A stretch of 64,000 nucleotides of DNA from an uncultured Pelagibacteraceae bacterium. Lineage in GTDB: Bacteria; Pseudomonadota; Alphaproteobacteria; Pelagibacterales; Pelagibacteraceae. Shown here in pieces: positions 50,822 through 61,639 of this stretch. The number at the start of each line of letters is the position of its first letter. Positions within the stretch are counted from its first letter, which is position 1. The stretch lies in the NCBI GenBank assembly GCA_902535625.1, contig CACAUA010000001.1, positions 128,517 to 192,516 of the forward strand, written 5' to 3'. Both the position numbers and the translations under genes were made by a program. Under the pieces are notes generated by a model. That model saw only the letters and a program-made list of their open reading frames with translations, was not told where the DNA came from and searched no databases.

Positions 50822-51915
50822 TTAAAAATTTTAAACTTTTAAATAATAAAACTGTATTTTACTTTAATGACAATAAGTTTGAAACATTTCCTAATATTTG
50901 GTTAAGAGATCATATTAAAAATAAAGAAAACTGGGATTTTAAAACCAATCAAAGAATAACTTATACCGCAAATTTAGACATTAATATCAAAGTTAAAAAA
51001 GCAAAATTATTAAAAAAAGGGAAATTAATTGAAATATTATGGTCTGATGAAAATAAACCAACCAAATATTCATATGAATTTTTAAAAAAAAATTCTTTAA
51101 AAAAAGAAGAAACAAAAAGTGATACTCGATTTTGGAAAGATAAAGACATAAAAAATCAAATTTTCATTAACTATAAGCAATTACAAACTAAAGTTGGATT
51201 TAAAAATTTATTAAAAAAAATCCATATATATGGTTTTGCAGTCGTAAGAAATTGTTCAAAGAATTTAAACTCTGTTGAATATATAGCTAAAAAAATAGGT
51301 TATGTCAGAAATTCAATTTTTGGAGGATTGTGGACTTTTGAGTCAAATAATAAAAAAGCAGACAGTGCATATTCAAACCAAGAACTGAGACCACATACAG
51401 ACTCTACATATAGTAATGATGCTCCGGGTTTACAATTACTGCTTTGTTGTAAGTATGATGCTAAAGGTGGAGATTCTATAATGGTAGATGGATTTAAATT
51501 GGCAAATGAAATCAAACAAAAATATAAAAAACATTTTAAAACTTTAACAAATACAAAAGTTAAAGGTTCTTATATTGGTGATGGTGTTCGCCTTGAAGCA
51601 AAAAGACCAATAATAAAATTAAATGAAAAAAATAATTTTGATCAAATTAGTTTTAACAATTACGATAGAGCACCTTTTAGAGAAACTAATCAGAAAACAA
51701 TTAATTTTTATAAAGCAATTAAAGTATTTGATACGATGGCAAACCAAAAGCAATACCAGTGGAGGCATATTTTAAAACCTGGTGAATTACTAATTTTTAA
51801 TAATTGGAGAGTAATGCATGGTAGAGGTGCATTTTCAGGTACAAGAAAAATGGCTGGTTGCTATATCAATAAAGAAGATTTTGATAGCTGTTGTAGAATG
51901 AATAATATTATCTAA
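50818..51915 (+). CDS. TauD/gamma-butyrobetaine-hydroxylase-like 2OG dioxygenase
   Basis: IWLRDHIKNKENWD N-domain, LRPHTDSTYSNDAPGLQLLLC, GGDSIMVDGF, NNWRVMHGRGAFSGTRKMAGCYI. Confidence 0.88.
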   Translation: MIKNFKLLNNKTVFYFNDNKFETFPNIWLRDHIKNKENWDFKTNQRITYTANLDINIKVKKAKLLKKGKLIEILWSDENKPTKYSYEFLKKNSLKKEETKSDTRFWKDKDIKNQIFINYKQLQTKVGFKNLLKKIHIYGFAVVRNCSKNLNSVEYIAKKIGYVRNSIFGGLWTFESNNKKADSAYSNQELRPHTDSTYSNDAPGLQLLLCCKYDAKGGDSIMVDGFKLANEIKQKYKKHFKTLTNTKVKGSYIGDGVRLEAKRPIIKLNEKNNFDQISFNNYDRAPFRETNQKTINFYKAIKVFDTMANQKQYQWRHILKPGELLIFNNWRVMHGRGAFSGTRKMAGCYINKEDFDSCCRMNNII

Positions 51916-51929
51916 ATTTAATTAAATTA

Positions 51930-52817
51930 ATGTCCAAAACTACATCGCTTATATGCGCTTTGATAACAACATTTATTTGGGGCACTGCTTTCATTGCTCA
52001 AGACACAGGCATGGACAATATTGGTCCATTAACATTCAATGCATCTAGATTTTTTGTTGGTTTTCTTACAGTCCTACCCATTGCTTTAATTTTAGAAAGA
52101 AAAAAAATTAATTATGAAATCAATTCTAATAAAAAATTATTTTTAAAATATTTATTTTTAATGGGTATATCATTATTTTTGGGCACCTACTTGCAGCAAG
52201 CCGCATTACAATACACAAATATAGCTAATGCTGCTTTTTTTACAGTTTTTTACGTTCCATTAGTTCCAATTCTATTATTTTTTATTTATTCTATTAAAGT
52301 CCATTGGAGTCTTTGGCCTTCAATAGGTTTATGTATAATAGGTGTTTACCTATTAAGTGATTTTTCAAACTCAGAAATTATGATAGGTGATGCTTTAGTT
52401 ATTCTATGTTCACTATTTTGGGCTTTACATATAATTTTCGCTGGAAAATTTATGGAGAAATTTAATATACCAATTTTTTATGCAGCAGTGCAAGCAGCTC
52501 TTGTTTTTGGTTTATCTCTTATATTTGCTTTTATTTTAGAGGAAGTAGTTATTACAAAAATATTAACTGAGTATAGTTCAATATTATATGCTGGCGTCTT
52601 ATCTGGAGGAATTGCTTTTACTTTACAAATGTTTGCACAAAAAAATATTGAAGAAGCTCCAGCAGCAATAATTTACTCTCTTGAAGGTGTCTTTGCAACA
52701 ATTGCTGGATGGATTATTCTAAGTCAAGTTCTTAACATAAATAATATTATAGGATGTGTATTAATTCTTATTGCTGTAATATTTTCTCAAATTGCTCCAA
52801 CGTCTAAAAAATCATAA
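51930..52817 (+). CDS. DMT/EamA-family transporter
   Basis: Ten TM segments, TTFIWGTAFIAQDTGM, EAPAAIIYSLEGVFATIAGWIIL. Confidence 0.9.
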   Translation: MSKTTSLICALITTFIWGTAFIAQDTGMDNIGPLTFNASRFFVGFLTVLPIALILERKKINYEINSNKKLFLKYLFLMGISLFLGTYLQQAALQYTNIANAAFFTVFYVPLVPILLFFIYSIKVHWSLWPSIGLCIIGVYLLSDFSNSEIMIGDALVILCSLFWALHIIFAGKFMEKFNIPIFYAAVQAALVFGLSLIFAFILEEVVITKILTEYSSILYAGVLSGGIAFTLQMFAQKNIEEAPAAIIYSLEGVFATIAGWIILSQVLNINNIIGCVLILIAVIFSQIAPTSKKS

Positions 52818-53579
52818 GTAAATAATTGAAAAAAGAATAATACTTAAAACTATTCTATAAATAACAAAAAAACTTAAACTAAACATTCTAACATAAATAA
52901 GAAAATATTTAATTGTAAAATAAGAAAATAAAAAAGAAGCTGAAGTAGAAAAAATAAATATAGCGTCAAAATTTATTTGATCATCAATGACATCTTTAAA
53001 TCCCAAAACACTTGCACCTGCTAAAGCTGGAATAGACAAATAAAAAGCTATCTTTGATGATTCAACTCTGTCAAATTTTAAAAATCTTGAAGCTGTAATT
53101 ACTATACCTGATCTACTGACTCCTGGAATAATAGCTAAAATCTGAAATAACCCTATTATAATAATACTTTTAATATTTAATTCTGAAGAAATTTTATTTT
53201 TTAATTCAAACTTATCTGAAAAGTATAATAAAATTCCAAAAATCAAAGTTGTCCAAGCGACAACTTTTAAGTTTCTAAATTGATCAATTAAATTTGTGGA
53301 GTAAAAAATATAACCAACAATAACTAATGGTATAGACCCAAGAATTATTAGTAGAAATATATTTTTATTATTAATGATATTAATTAGCTCTTTTCTAAAA
53401 AATAAAATAATTGCTAACAAAGAACCTAAATGCAGACTAATATCTAATTGTAGGTTGCTAACATTGAAGTCACTCAATCTTGATATAATTAAAAGATGTG
53501 CAGACGAGCTAACTGGAATAAACTCAGATATTCCTTGAATAATTGATAAAATTAGCGTCTCTACATATTTTGAAATCAT
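52812..53579 (-). CDS. uppP: Undecaprenyl-diphosphatase
   Basis: IQGISEFIPVSSSAHLLI, IPGVSRSGIVITASRFL. Confidence 0.94.
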   Translation of the reverse strand: MISKYVETLILSIIQGISEFIPVSSSAHLLIISRLSDFNVSNLQLDISLHLGSLLAIILFFRKELINIINNKNIFLLIILGSIPLVIVGYIFYSTNLIDQFRNLKVVAWTTLIFGILLYFSDKFELKNKISSELNIKSIIIIGLFQILAIIPGVSRSGIVITASRFLKFDRVESSKIAFYLSIPALAGASVLGFKDVIDDQINFDAIFIFSTSASFLFSYFTIKYFLIYVRMFSLSFFVIYRIVLSIILFSIIYL

Positions 53580-53758
53580 TTAGATCCAATACTTCATAAC
53601 GAAATTGTAACCAAATTAAAGCAATTACATATTTGCATATCATCTATGCATAATAAGAAAAAACCGCTGATTTACTTAAGTTTTGTGAAATATTAGTCAA
53701 TATTTATGACCTTGTAATTGTTTATTATTAAATTTTTATCGTATATACAGCGTCCACC

Positions 53759-55192
53759 ATGTCAGAAAAAATGCTAAAGTTTGTTGATATAGGTCAACAA
53801 AATCCACCTAAAAGAGATATATCAGACCGAAAAGAGGATTTTGATGAAATATATCAAGAATTTCTAAAAGATAGAGCTGTTCAACAGTCAAGCAGATGTT
53901 CCCAATGTGGAGTACCATTTTGCCAAGTTCATTGTCCATTAAGTAACAATATACCAGATTGGCTTAAACTAACTGCTGAGGGAAGATATGAGGAAGCTTA
54001 TCAATTATCACAAAGCACAAACAACATGCCAGAAGTTTGTGGAAGAATCTGCCCCCAGGATAGGCTGTGTGAAGGAAATTGTGTAATAGAGCAATCAGGT
54101 CATGGAACAGTAACTATTGGATCAATAGAAAAATATATCACAGAGAAAGCTTGGGAAAATGGTTGGGTTAAACCAATAGAAATAAATAGTGAAAAAAATG
54201 AGAGTGTAGGAATTATAGGTTCTGGTCCTGCTGGACTTGCTTGTGGAGAACAACTCAGAAAAAAAGGATACAAGGTAACTATATATGATCGTTATGACAG
54301 AGCTGGAGGGCTACTAATATATGGTATCCCAGGATTTAAATTAGAAAAGCATGTTGTTCAAAGAAGAATAAAACTTTTAGAAGAAAGTGGAATTAAATTT
54401 GTCTTAAACTTTGAAGTTGGAAAAGATTCCAGCTTGATGGAGTTAAGAGAAAAACATGATGCAATTTTAATAGCTACAGGAGTTTATAAAGCTAGGGAAG
54501 TTAATCTACCTGGTAACGATTTGAGTAATATTTTCCCTGCCATGGAATTTTTAACAGCATCAAATAAAAAAGGACTAGGTGATAAAGTTGAGTTGTTTGA
54601 TAACGGAACTTTAAATGCTGAAGGCAAAGATGTTGTAGTAATTGGAGGTGGCGATACAGCAATGGACTGCTTAAGGACTTCGGTAAGACAGAATGCTAAA
54701 TCTGTAAAATGTTTATATAGAAGAGATAGAGAAAATATGCCAGGATCAGCAAGAGAAGTTGGCAATGCAGAAGAAGAAGGTGTTGAATTCATTTGGTTAA
54801 CAAGTCCTAAAGAGTTTAAGGGAACAAATAAAATTGAAAGTGTAGTTGTTAACAAAATGAAATTGGGTGAGCCAGATGATAGCGGAAGAAGAAAACCAGT
54901 TGTTGAAGAAAATTCAGATTTTGAAATTAAAGCTGATCTTGTAATCAAAGCACTCGGATTTGACCCAGAAGATCTTCCAAAATTATTTAATGAAGAAAAA
55001 TTACAAGTATCAAGATGGGGAACAATAAAAGCGGATTTTGATACAATGGAAACTAGTATAGAGGGAGTTTTTGCGGCCGGAGATATAGTTCGTGGAGCAT
55101 CTTTAGTGGTTTGGGGCATCAAAGACGGAAGAGATGCCGCAACATCAATTGATAATTATTTACAAAGTAAACAAAAACTTAGAGTTGCTTAA
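53759..55192 (+). CDS. gltD: Glutamate synthase small subunit
   Basis: SRCSQCGVPFCQVHCPLSNNIPDW, VCGRICPQDRLCEGNCV, GSGPAGLACGEQLRKKG, GGGDTAMDCLRTS. Confidence 0.97.
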   Translation: MSEKMLKFVDIGQQNPPKRDISDRKEDFDEIYQEFLKDRAVQQSSRCSQCGVPFCQVHCPLSNNIPDWLKLTAEGRYEEAYQLSQSTNNMPEVCGRICPQDRLCEGNCVIEQSGHGTVTIGSIEKYITEKAWENGWVKPIEINSEKNESVGIIGSGPAGLACGEQLRKKGYKVTIYDRYDRAGGLLIYGIPGFKLEKHVVQRRIKLLEESGIKFVLNFEVGKDSSLMELREKHDAILIATGVYKAREVNLPGNDLSNIFPAMEFLTASNKKGLGDKVELFDNGTLNAEGKDVVVIGGGDTAMDCLRTSVRQNAKSVKCLYRRDRENMPGSAREVGNAEEEGVEFIWLTSPKEFKGTNKIESVVVNKMKLGEPDDSGRRKPVVEENSDFEIKADLVIKALGFDPEDLPKLFNEEKLQVSRWGTIKADFDTMETSIEGVFAAGDIVRGASLVVWGIKDGRDAATSIDNYLQSKQKLRVA

Positions 55193-58100
55193 TGAAGTTA
55201 AGAAATAAAAATTTAAAAGTTTTAAAAAGTAATCATGTTTACTCGGAAGAAATGGAACATGATGCATGTGGTGTAGGTTTAGTAGCATCCACCGAAGGTT
55301 TAAAATCAAGAAAAGTCGTAGAATATGGAATCGATGCCTTAAAAGCTGTTTGGCATAGGGGTGCAATCGATGCAGACGGAAAAACGGGAGATGGTGCTGG
55401 AATCCATATTGAAATTCCTAAAGATTTCTTTGAGGAAAAAATTGAAGTCACTGGTCATAAACATGATAATTCTGAACTATGTGTGGGCATGATTTTCTTA
55501 CCAAGAAACGATTATAGCGCTCAAGAGCAATGTAGAACTATTGTTGAAAGTGAACTAACAAAGAGAAATTTTAGTATCTATGGCTGGAGACAAGTTCCTG
55601 TTGATCCCTCTGTCTTAGGAGAAAAAGCTGAACAAACAAGACCTGAAATTACTCAAGTATTGTTCACATACAATGACAAAAAAGTTGTCAATAAATCTCT
55701 GGAACAAAAATTGTATGAAACTAGAAGAGTAATTGAAAAAGAAGCTCTCAATAATCAATTAAATAATTTTTATATATGTTCATTTAGTTCTAAATCTATC
55801 ATTTACAAAGGAATGTTTTTAGCAGAAGCTTTGTCAGATTTTTATACTGACTTGAAAGATGAAAGATTTATATCTAGGTATGCAATATTTCACCAAAGAT
55901 TTTCAACTAATACTGCGCCAAGTTGGGACTTAGCCCAACCATTTAGATCTATAGCGCATAATGGTGAAATAAATACTCTTAAAGGAAATGTTAATTGGAT
56001 GAAGGTTCACGAAGAAGAGATGTTTAGTCCAGTTTTCGAAGATATAGAGAATCTTAAGCCTGTAATACCAGCTGGCAATTCTGACTCTGCATCATTAGAT
56101 AATGTTTTTGAGTTATTAAATATTTCTGGACAGCCTGCTCCTCTAGCAAAATTAATGTTAATACCAGACGCTTGGTCAAAAAAAAATAAGGTATTAAAAA
56201 AAGATCATCAACAACTATTCAATTTTTTAAATAGTACCATGGAACCTTGGGATGGACCAGCTGCTATAGCTGCAACAGATAATGAATGGGTAATTGTTGC
56301 AACTGACAGAAATGGATTAAGACCACTTAGGTATACAGTGACAAGAGACAAACTTCTTTTTGCAGGAAGTGAAACAGGAATGATAGATTTAAATGAGAAA
56401 AAAATTGTATCTAAAGGAAGATTAGGACCTGGAGAAATATTAGGAGTAAGAATAGAAAAAGGCAAAGTATATTCAAACGATGAAATAAAAAACTACCTTT
56501 CAAAAGAATATAAACATTACAACAATCAGATTATTGATCTTGATAAAAAATTAGAGGCAGAAACTGAAAAAGTAGAGCTAGAAGATCAAAGTTTGAGGAA
56601 TTTTCAACATTGTTTTGGATATAGCATAGAAGATTTAGAATTAATTCTTCATCCAATGGCAGAAGATGCTAAAGAAGCAACAGGCTCAATGGGTGATGAC
56701 ACGCCTTTAGCAGTTTTATCTGATAAATATAGACCATTATATCATTACTTTAGACAAAACTTTAGTCAGGTTACAAATCCACCAATTGACTCTCTAAGAG
56801 AAAATAAAGTTATGAGTTTAAAGACAAGATTTGGAAATCTTGGTAATATTTTAGATTTTAGTAAATTAACTAAAGATAATATTTATGTCTTAAATAGTCC
56901 GATATTATCAAATGCACAATTTGAAAAATTTTTGAAATTCTTTGGAAATAATAATAAAGTTTTAGATTGTACATTCAGCAAAGATGATGATTTAGAGACA
57001 TCAATAAATTTACTCAAAATTAAATCTGAACAAGCTGTTAGAGAGGGAATTAAACAAATAATATTATCAGATAAAAATATTTCAGAAAATAGAATGCCAA
57101 TGCCGATGCTTTTATGTATAGGGGCAATAAATACACATTTAGTTAAATTAGGTTTAAGAGGTTATGTTTCTATTAATGTTCAAACTGGAGATGCTTTAGA
57201 TACTCACTCTTTTGCAACATTAATTGGTGTTGGTGCTACTACAGTAAACCCTTATTTAGCTTTTGATAGCTTATATCAAAGACATTCTAAGAAATTATTT
57301 GGAAATTTCACTTTTGATGAATGTGTTTCAAGATATATTAAATCAGTCAATCTCGGTCTTCTTAAAATAATGTCTAAAATGGGAATTTCTGTTTTAAGTT
57401 CTTATAGAGGCGGATGTAATTTTGAAACTGTGGGACTAAGCAGAACAATTGTGAAAGATTACTTTCCTGGGATGTTATCAAAGATTTCTGGAATTGGTTT
57501 AAAAGGAATAGAAAAGAAAATCAGAACTATACACAAAGAAGCATTTTTCAATAATTCAAATATTTTACCTATTGGAGGTATTTACAGATATAGAAAAAAT
57601 GGTGAAACACATCAGTATCAAGGCAAACTAATTCATTTACTGCAAACTGCGGTTGGACAAGGATCTTATGAAATATATAAAAAATACACAAAAGGTATTT
57701 ATAATCTAAATCCAATAAGTTTAAGAGATTTAGTAGATTTTAAATCTAAAAATCCCATCGATATATCTAATGTTGAGCCTGCAACTAATATATTAAAAAG
57801 ATTTGGAAGTGGAAGTATGTCTCATGGAGCTTTATCGAAAGAAGCACATGAAACTCTTGCTGTTGGTATGAACAGAATTAAAGGCGCATCTTGTAGTGGT
57901 GAAGGTGGAGAAGATGAAAAAAGATTTAAGATTATGGAGAATGGAGATAGTGCAAATTCAAGAGTTAAACAAATTGCATCAGCTAGATTTGGAGTAACCA
58001 TTAATTACCTAAATAATTGTAATGAGATTGAAATCAAAATTGCACAGGGCGCTAAACCAGGTGAAGGTGGACAATTACCAGGTTTTAAAGTTACGGATGA

Positions 58101-59688
58101 AATTGCGAGATTGAGACACTCAACGCCAGGAGTTACTTTAATATCACCTCCACCACATCATGATATTTACTCAATAGAAGATCTAGCTCAATTAATTTAT
58201 GATTTAAAACAAATAAATCCTAAGGCTAGGGTTGGAGTTAAATTAGTTGCTTCATCAGGAATTGGAACGATAGCTGCTGGAGTTGCAAAAGCTAAAGCAG
58301 ATATAATTTTAATCTCAGGGCATTCAGGAGGTACAGGAGCCACTCCACAGACAAGCGTTAAATATGTTGGAGTTCCTTGGGAGATGGGATTAACAGAAGC
58401 AAATCAGGTATTGACTTTAAATAACTTGAGACATCAAGTGACGCTTAGAACTGACGGTGGAATAAAAACAGGAAGAGATGTTGTCATTGCAGCCATGATG
58501 GGAGCAGAAGAATTTGGTGTAGCAACAACTGCTTTAGTCGCAATGGGATGTATAATGGTCAGACAATGTCATTCAAATACATGCCCAGTGGGTGTTTGCA
58601 CACAAGATGATAAATTAAGAGAGAAATTTACAGGAACTCCTGAAAAAGTAGTAAACCTTTTTACATTTATAGCAGAGGAAGTAAGAGAAATACTTGCTGA
58701 TCTAGGTTTCAAATCTTTAAATGAAGTAATTGGAAGAACTGACTTGCTAAGGCAAGTAAGCAAAGGATCACCAAACTTGGATGATCTAGACTTAAATCCT
58801 CTTTTTGTTCAGGCAGATCCTGGAAAAAATAAAAGATATTGTGAGAAACCTGAAATTAATTCTGTTCCAGATACTTTAGATCAAAAATTATGGCCAGAAA
58901 TAGAAGACAAAATAGATAAAAAAGAAAAAATAAATCAAGAATTTGAAATTCAAAATACTGATAGAGCAGTTGGTACTAGAATTTCTTATCATTTGTACAA
59001 AAAATTTGGAAATAACAATCTTGATGAAAATTCGATCGAATTAAATTTTAAAGGTTCAGCAGGCCAATCCTTTGGTGCTTTTGCTGTTAAAGGATTAAAA
59101 CTAATTTTAAAAGGGGATGCAAATGATTATGTTGCAAAAGGATTATCAGGTGGATCTATTGTGATTAAATTACAAGATGAAAGCAACCTTGTTTCAAATG
59201 AAAATACTATTATTGGAAACACTGTTTTGTATGGAGCTACTTCAGGAAAATTATTAGCTGCAGGACAAGCAGGAGAGAGATTTGCTGTTAGAAATTCAGG
59301 TGCAACTGCAGTAGTAGAAGGTTGTGATTCAAATGGTTGTGAATACATGACAGGCGGAAACATTATTATATTAGGAGATATTGGCGATAATTTTGGGGCC
59401 GGCATGACAGGAGGTATGGCATTTATTTATGACCCTGAAAATCAATTTGATAAAAAGGTAAATTCTGAAAGTGTTGTTTGGCAAACTCCAGAAACTAAAT
59501 TTTGGATTGAGCATCTAAGGAAATTAATTCAAGAGCATGCGATAGAAACAAATTCAACAATTTCGAAAAAAATTGTTGAGAATTTTGAAAATGAAATAAA
59601 TAATTTCGTCCAAGTTTGTCCAAAAGAAATGTTAGATAAGTTAGAAAATCCTATATCAAATAAAAAATTAGTCGGTCAAGCTAGTTAG
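55192..59688 (+). CDS. gltB: Glutamate synthase large subunit
   Basis: DACGVGLVAS N-terminal glutaminase, RFSTNTAPSWDLAQPFRSIAHNGEINTLKGN, SGEGGEDEKRF, SGHSGGTGATPQTS, CHSNTCPVGVCTQD. Confidence 0.98.
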   Translation: MKLRNKNLKVLKSNHVYSEEMEHDACGVGLVASTEGLKSRKVVEYGIDALKAVWHRGAIDADGKTGDGAGIHIEIPKDFFEEKIEVTGHKHDNSELCVGMIFLPRNDYSAQEQCRTIVESELTKRNFSIYGWRQVPVDPSVLGEKAEQTRPEITQVLFTYNDKKVVNKSLEQKLYETRRVIEKEALNNQLNNFYICSFSSKSIIYKGMFLAEALSDFYTDLKDERFISRYAIFHQRFSTNTAPSWDLAQPFRSIAHNGEINTLKGNVNWMKVHEEEMFSPVFEDIENLKPVIPAGNSDSASLDNVFELLNISGQPAPLAKLMLIPDAWSKKNKVLKKDHQQLFNFLNSTMEPWDGPAAIAATDNEWVIVATDRNGLRPLRYTVTRDKLLFAGSETGMIDLNEKKIVSKGRLGPGEILGVRIEKGKVYSNDEIKNYLSKEYKHYNNQIIDLDKKLEAETEKVELEDQSLRNFQHCFGYSIEDLELILHPMAEDAKEATGSMGDDTPLAVLSDKYRPLYHYFRQNFSQVTNPPIDSLRENKVMSLKTRFGNLGNILDFSKLTKDNIYVLNSPILSNAQFEKFLKFFGNNNKVLDCTFSKDDDLETSINLLKIKSEQAVREGIKQIILSDKNISENRMPMPMLLCIGAINTHLVKLGLRGYVSINVQTGDALDTHSFATLIGVGATTVNPYLAFDSLYQRHSKKLFGNFTFDECVSRYIKSVNLGLLKIMSKMGISVLSSYRGGCNFETVGLSRTIVKDYFPGMLSKISGIGLKGIEKKIRTIHKEAFFNNSNILPIGGIYRYRKNGETHQYQGKLIHLLQTAVGQGSYEIYKKYTKGIYNLNPISLRDLVDFKSKNPIDISNVEPATNILKRFGSGSMSHGALSKEAHETLAVGMNRIKGASCSGEGGEDEKRFKIMENGDSANSRVKQIASARFGVTINYLNNCNEIEIKIAQGAKPGEGGQLPGFKVTDEIARLRHSTPGVTLISPPPHHDIYSIEDLAQLIYDLKQINPKARVGVKLVASSGIGTIAAGVAKAKADIILISGHSGGTGATPQTSVKYVGVPWEMGLTEANQVLTLNNLRHQVTLRTDGGIKTGRDVVIAAMMGAEEFGVATTALVAMGCIMVRQCHSNTCPVGVCTQDDKLREKFTGTPEKVVNLFTFIAEEVREILADLGFKSLNEVIGRTDLLRQVSKGSPNLDDLDLNPLFVQADPGKNKRYCEKPEINSVPDTLDQKLWPEIEDKIDKKEKINQEFEIQNTDRAVGTRISYHLYKKFGNNNLDENSIELNFKGSAGQSFGAFAVKGLKLILKGDANDYVAKGLSGGSIVIKLQDESNLVSNENTIIGNTVLYGATSGKLLAAGQAGERFAVRNSGATAVVEGCDSNGCEYMTGGNIIILGDIGDNFGAGMTGGMAFIYDPENQFDKKVNSESVVWQTPETKFWIEHLRKLIQEHAIETNSTISKKIVENFENEINNFVQVCPKEMLDKLENPISNKKLVGQAS

Positions 59689-60442
59689 TATTTTTAATAA
59701 TATTATCTAACTCTTTACAAATAATATTTAGATTTTTTTTTGACGAGAGACTATGGTCACCCTTCTTAATTATATTTAATTTTTTTTTTGCTTTGCTGAA
59801 GATTTTTAAAACTTCTCTTGAGTATTTAATTGGTACAACTTCATCTTTTTGACCATGGACCATAGTAACAGTTATTTTCATTGGAATTTTAATGTTCAAA
59901 ACTTTATTTTGTTTTTTTCTTCCATCTTTAATTAATTGATTAGTTATGAGATACTCATACCCACCATTTTTAATTTTGGTAATACCTTTTTTGATAATTT
60001 CACTCTTTGTCTTTTTTGAAAATTTTTTCCACATTATTCTTGTTAAAAATTCTGGAGCAGAGCCAATTCCTATAAAGCCCTTAATCTGTCTCTTAATTGA
60101 TTTAAATAATAATAAAGAAATCCAAGCACCCATACTAGAACCTATTAAAATTATATCATTTTTTTTAACTATATTCTTAATAGTCTGTTTTGCATCATTT
60201 GCCCAAGTGGAAATATTTCCTTTTGTAAATTCACCTGAAGATTTTCCGTATCCAGAATATTCTAGTGCCAAAAAACCCAATTTATTTTTTTTAGCATAGT
60301 TTAAAAATCTTTTAGGTTTATCTCCTTCTATATCGGATGCAAAACCTGGTAAAAATATAATATAAAGATTTTTCTTATAATAATTGCTTATATATCTTAG
60401 TTTTTTTGTTTTAGAAATTTTTAGAAATTTAAATTTTTTCAT
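59681..60442 (-). CDS. Alpha/beta hydrolase
   Basis: IIFLPGFASDIEGDK, ILIGSSMGAWISLLL, HGQKDEVVPI, GDHSLS. Confidence 0.85.
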   Translation of the reverse strand: MKKFKFLKISKTKKLRYISNYYKKNLYIIFLPGFASDIEGDKPKRFLNYAKKNKLGFLALEYSGYGKSSGEFTKGNISTWANDAKQTIKNIVKKNDIILIGSSMGAWISLLLFKSIKRQIKGFIGIGSAPEFLTRIMWKKFSKKTKSEIIKKGITKIKNGGYEYLITNQLIKDGRKKQNKVLNIKIPMKITVTMVHGQKDEVVPIKYSREVLKIFSKAKKKLNIIKKGDHSLSSKKNLNIICKELDNIIKNTN

Positions 60443-60484
60443 ATAAAGTATTAAAATTGATTTGAAATATTATAACTCTACCAT

Positions 60485-61639
60485 ATGCATCCAAAATTGA
60501 AAGTTCTGCAAGTTATACCAAAACTTGGATACGGTGGCGCAGAAACAGGTTGTTATGATATCGCACACTATCTACATGAAAATGATTGTAAATCTTTTTT
60601 AATTTGCAACGGCGGTGAATTAACAAAGTTTATAGATAAAAAAAAAGTTAAATATATAAGGTTACCTGTTAATTCCAAAAACCCCATTTTGGTTTTTTTT
60701 AATTCAATAATTATTTCTTTAATAATTTTATTTTATGGAATTAATATTGTCCACGCGAGAAGTAGAGCACCTGCATGGTCTTGTTTGCTAGCTACCAAAA
60801 TCACACGACGTAAATTTGTAACTACATTTCATGGAACATATAATTTTAAAAGTAAATTAAAAAAATTATATAATTCTGTAATGTTGAGATCAGATTTAAT
60901 TATTGCTGGATCTAATTTTATATTTTCACATATTAAAGAAAACTACTCTGAATACCTTAATGATAAAAAAAAATTCTTGGTGATATTTAGAGGCATTAAT
61001 ACTGACTATTTTGATCCATCAACTACTATAGAAACAGAGGAAGATGAATTATTTAAATCATGGGGACTTAAAATTGAGAGAAAAACTGTTCTATTGCCTG
61101 GAAGATTAACAGAATGGAAAGGTCAAGAAATGTTTTTAGATGCTATTAATAAAGTAAATATTAATTTAGGACACGAGGTATTTAATGTAATTATTCTTGG
61201 GAGCGATCAAGGAAGAGAACTTTACAAAAAGAAACTTATTAGGTTAGTTGAACAGTACAGATTAACTAACCAAGTAAAATTTATAGATCATTGTAAAAAT
61301 ATGCCTCTAGCTTACAAAGTTTCAGACATCATAGTTTCTTCATCAATAGAACCAGAAGCTTTTGGAAGAATATCTGTTGAGGCTCAGGCAATGAAAAAAC
61401 CAATTGTTGCAAGTAATATTGGGGGATCAAAAGAGACTATAAATGAAAATAAAACAGGATTTTTATTTGATGCAAATAACTCTGACGATCTTTCAAAAAA
61501 ATTAATAGAAATTATGAATTTAGATGAACAGACTATCAATCAAATGGGCATAGAAGGTAGAAAAAATGTCGTTTCAAAATTTAATGTTGAAAAAATGTGT
61601 TTTTCTACTTATTCAGAGTATAAAAAATTAATAAACTAA
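60485..61639 (+). CDS. Glycosyltransferase (GT4-like)
   Basis: VIPKLGYGGAETGCYDIA, LLPGRLTEWKGQEMFLDAI, SSSIEPEAFGRISVEAQAMKKPIVASNIGGSKETI. Confidence 0.9.
   Translation: MHPKLKVLQVIPKLGYGGAETGCYDIAHYLHENDCKSFLICNGGELTKFIDKKKVKYIRLPVNSKNPILVFFNSIIISLIILFYGINIVHARSRAPAWSCLLATKITRRKFVTTFHGTYNFKSKLKKLYNSVMLRSDLIIAGSNFIFSHIKENYSEYLNDKKKFLVIFRGINTDYFDPSTTIETEEDELFKSWGLKIERKTVLLPGRLTEWKGQEMFLDAINKVNINLGHEVFNVIILGSDQGRELYKKKLIRLVEQYRLTNQVKFIDHCKNMPLAYKVSDIIVSSSIEPEAFGRISVEAQAMKKPIVASNIGGSKETINENKTGFLFDANNSDDLSKKLIEIMNLDEQTINQMGIEGRKNVVSKFNVEKMCFSTYSEYKKLIN

Noticed and set aside
54484-55122. 212-aa minus-strand ORF antisense to gltD
   Set aside because: Lies fully inside the confident gltD gene, composition looks like reverse-frame translation, no recognisable domain.
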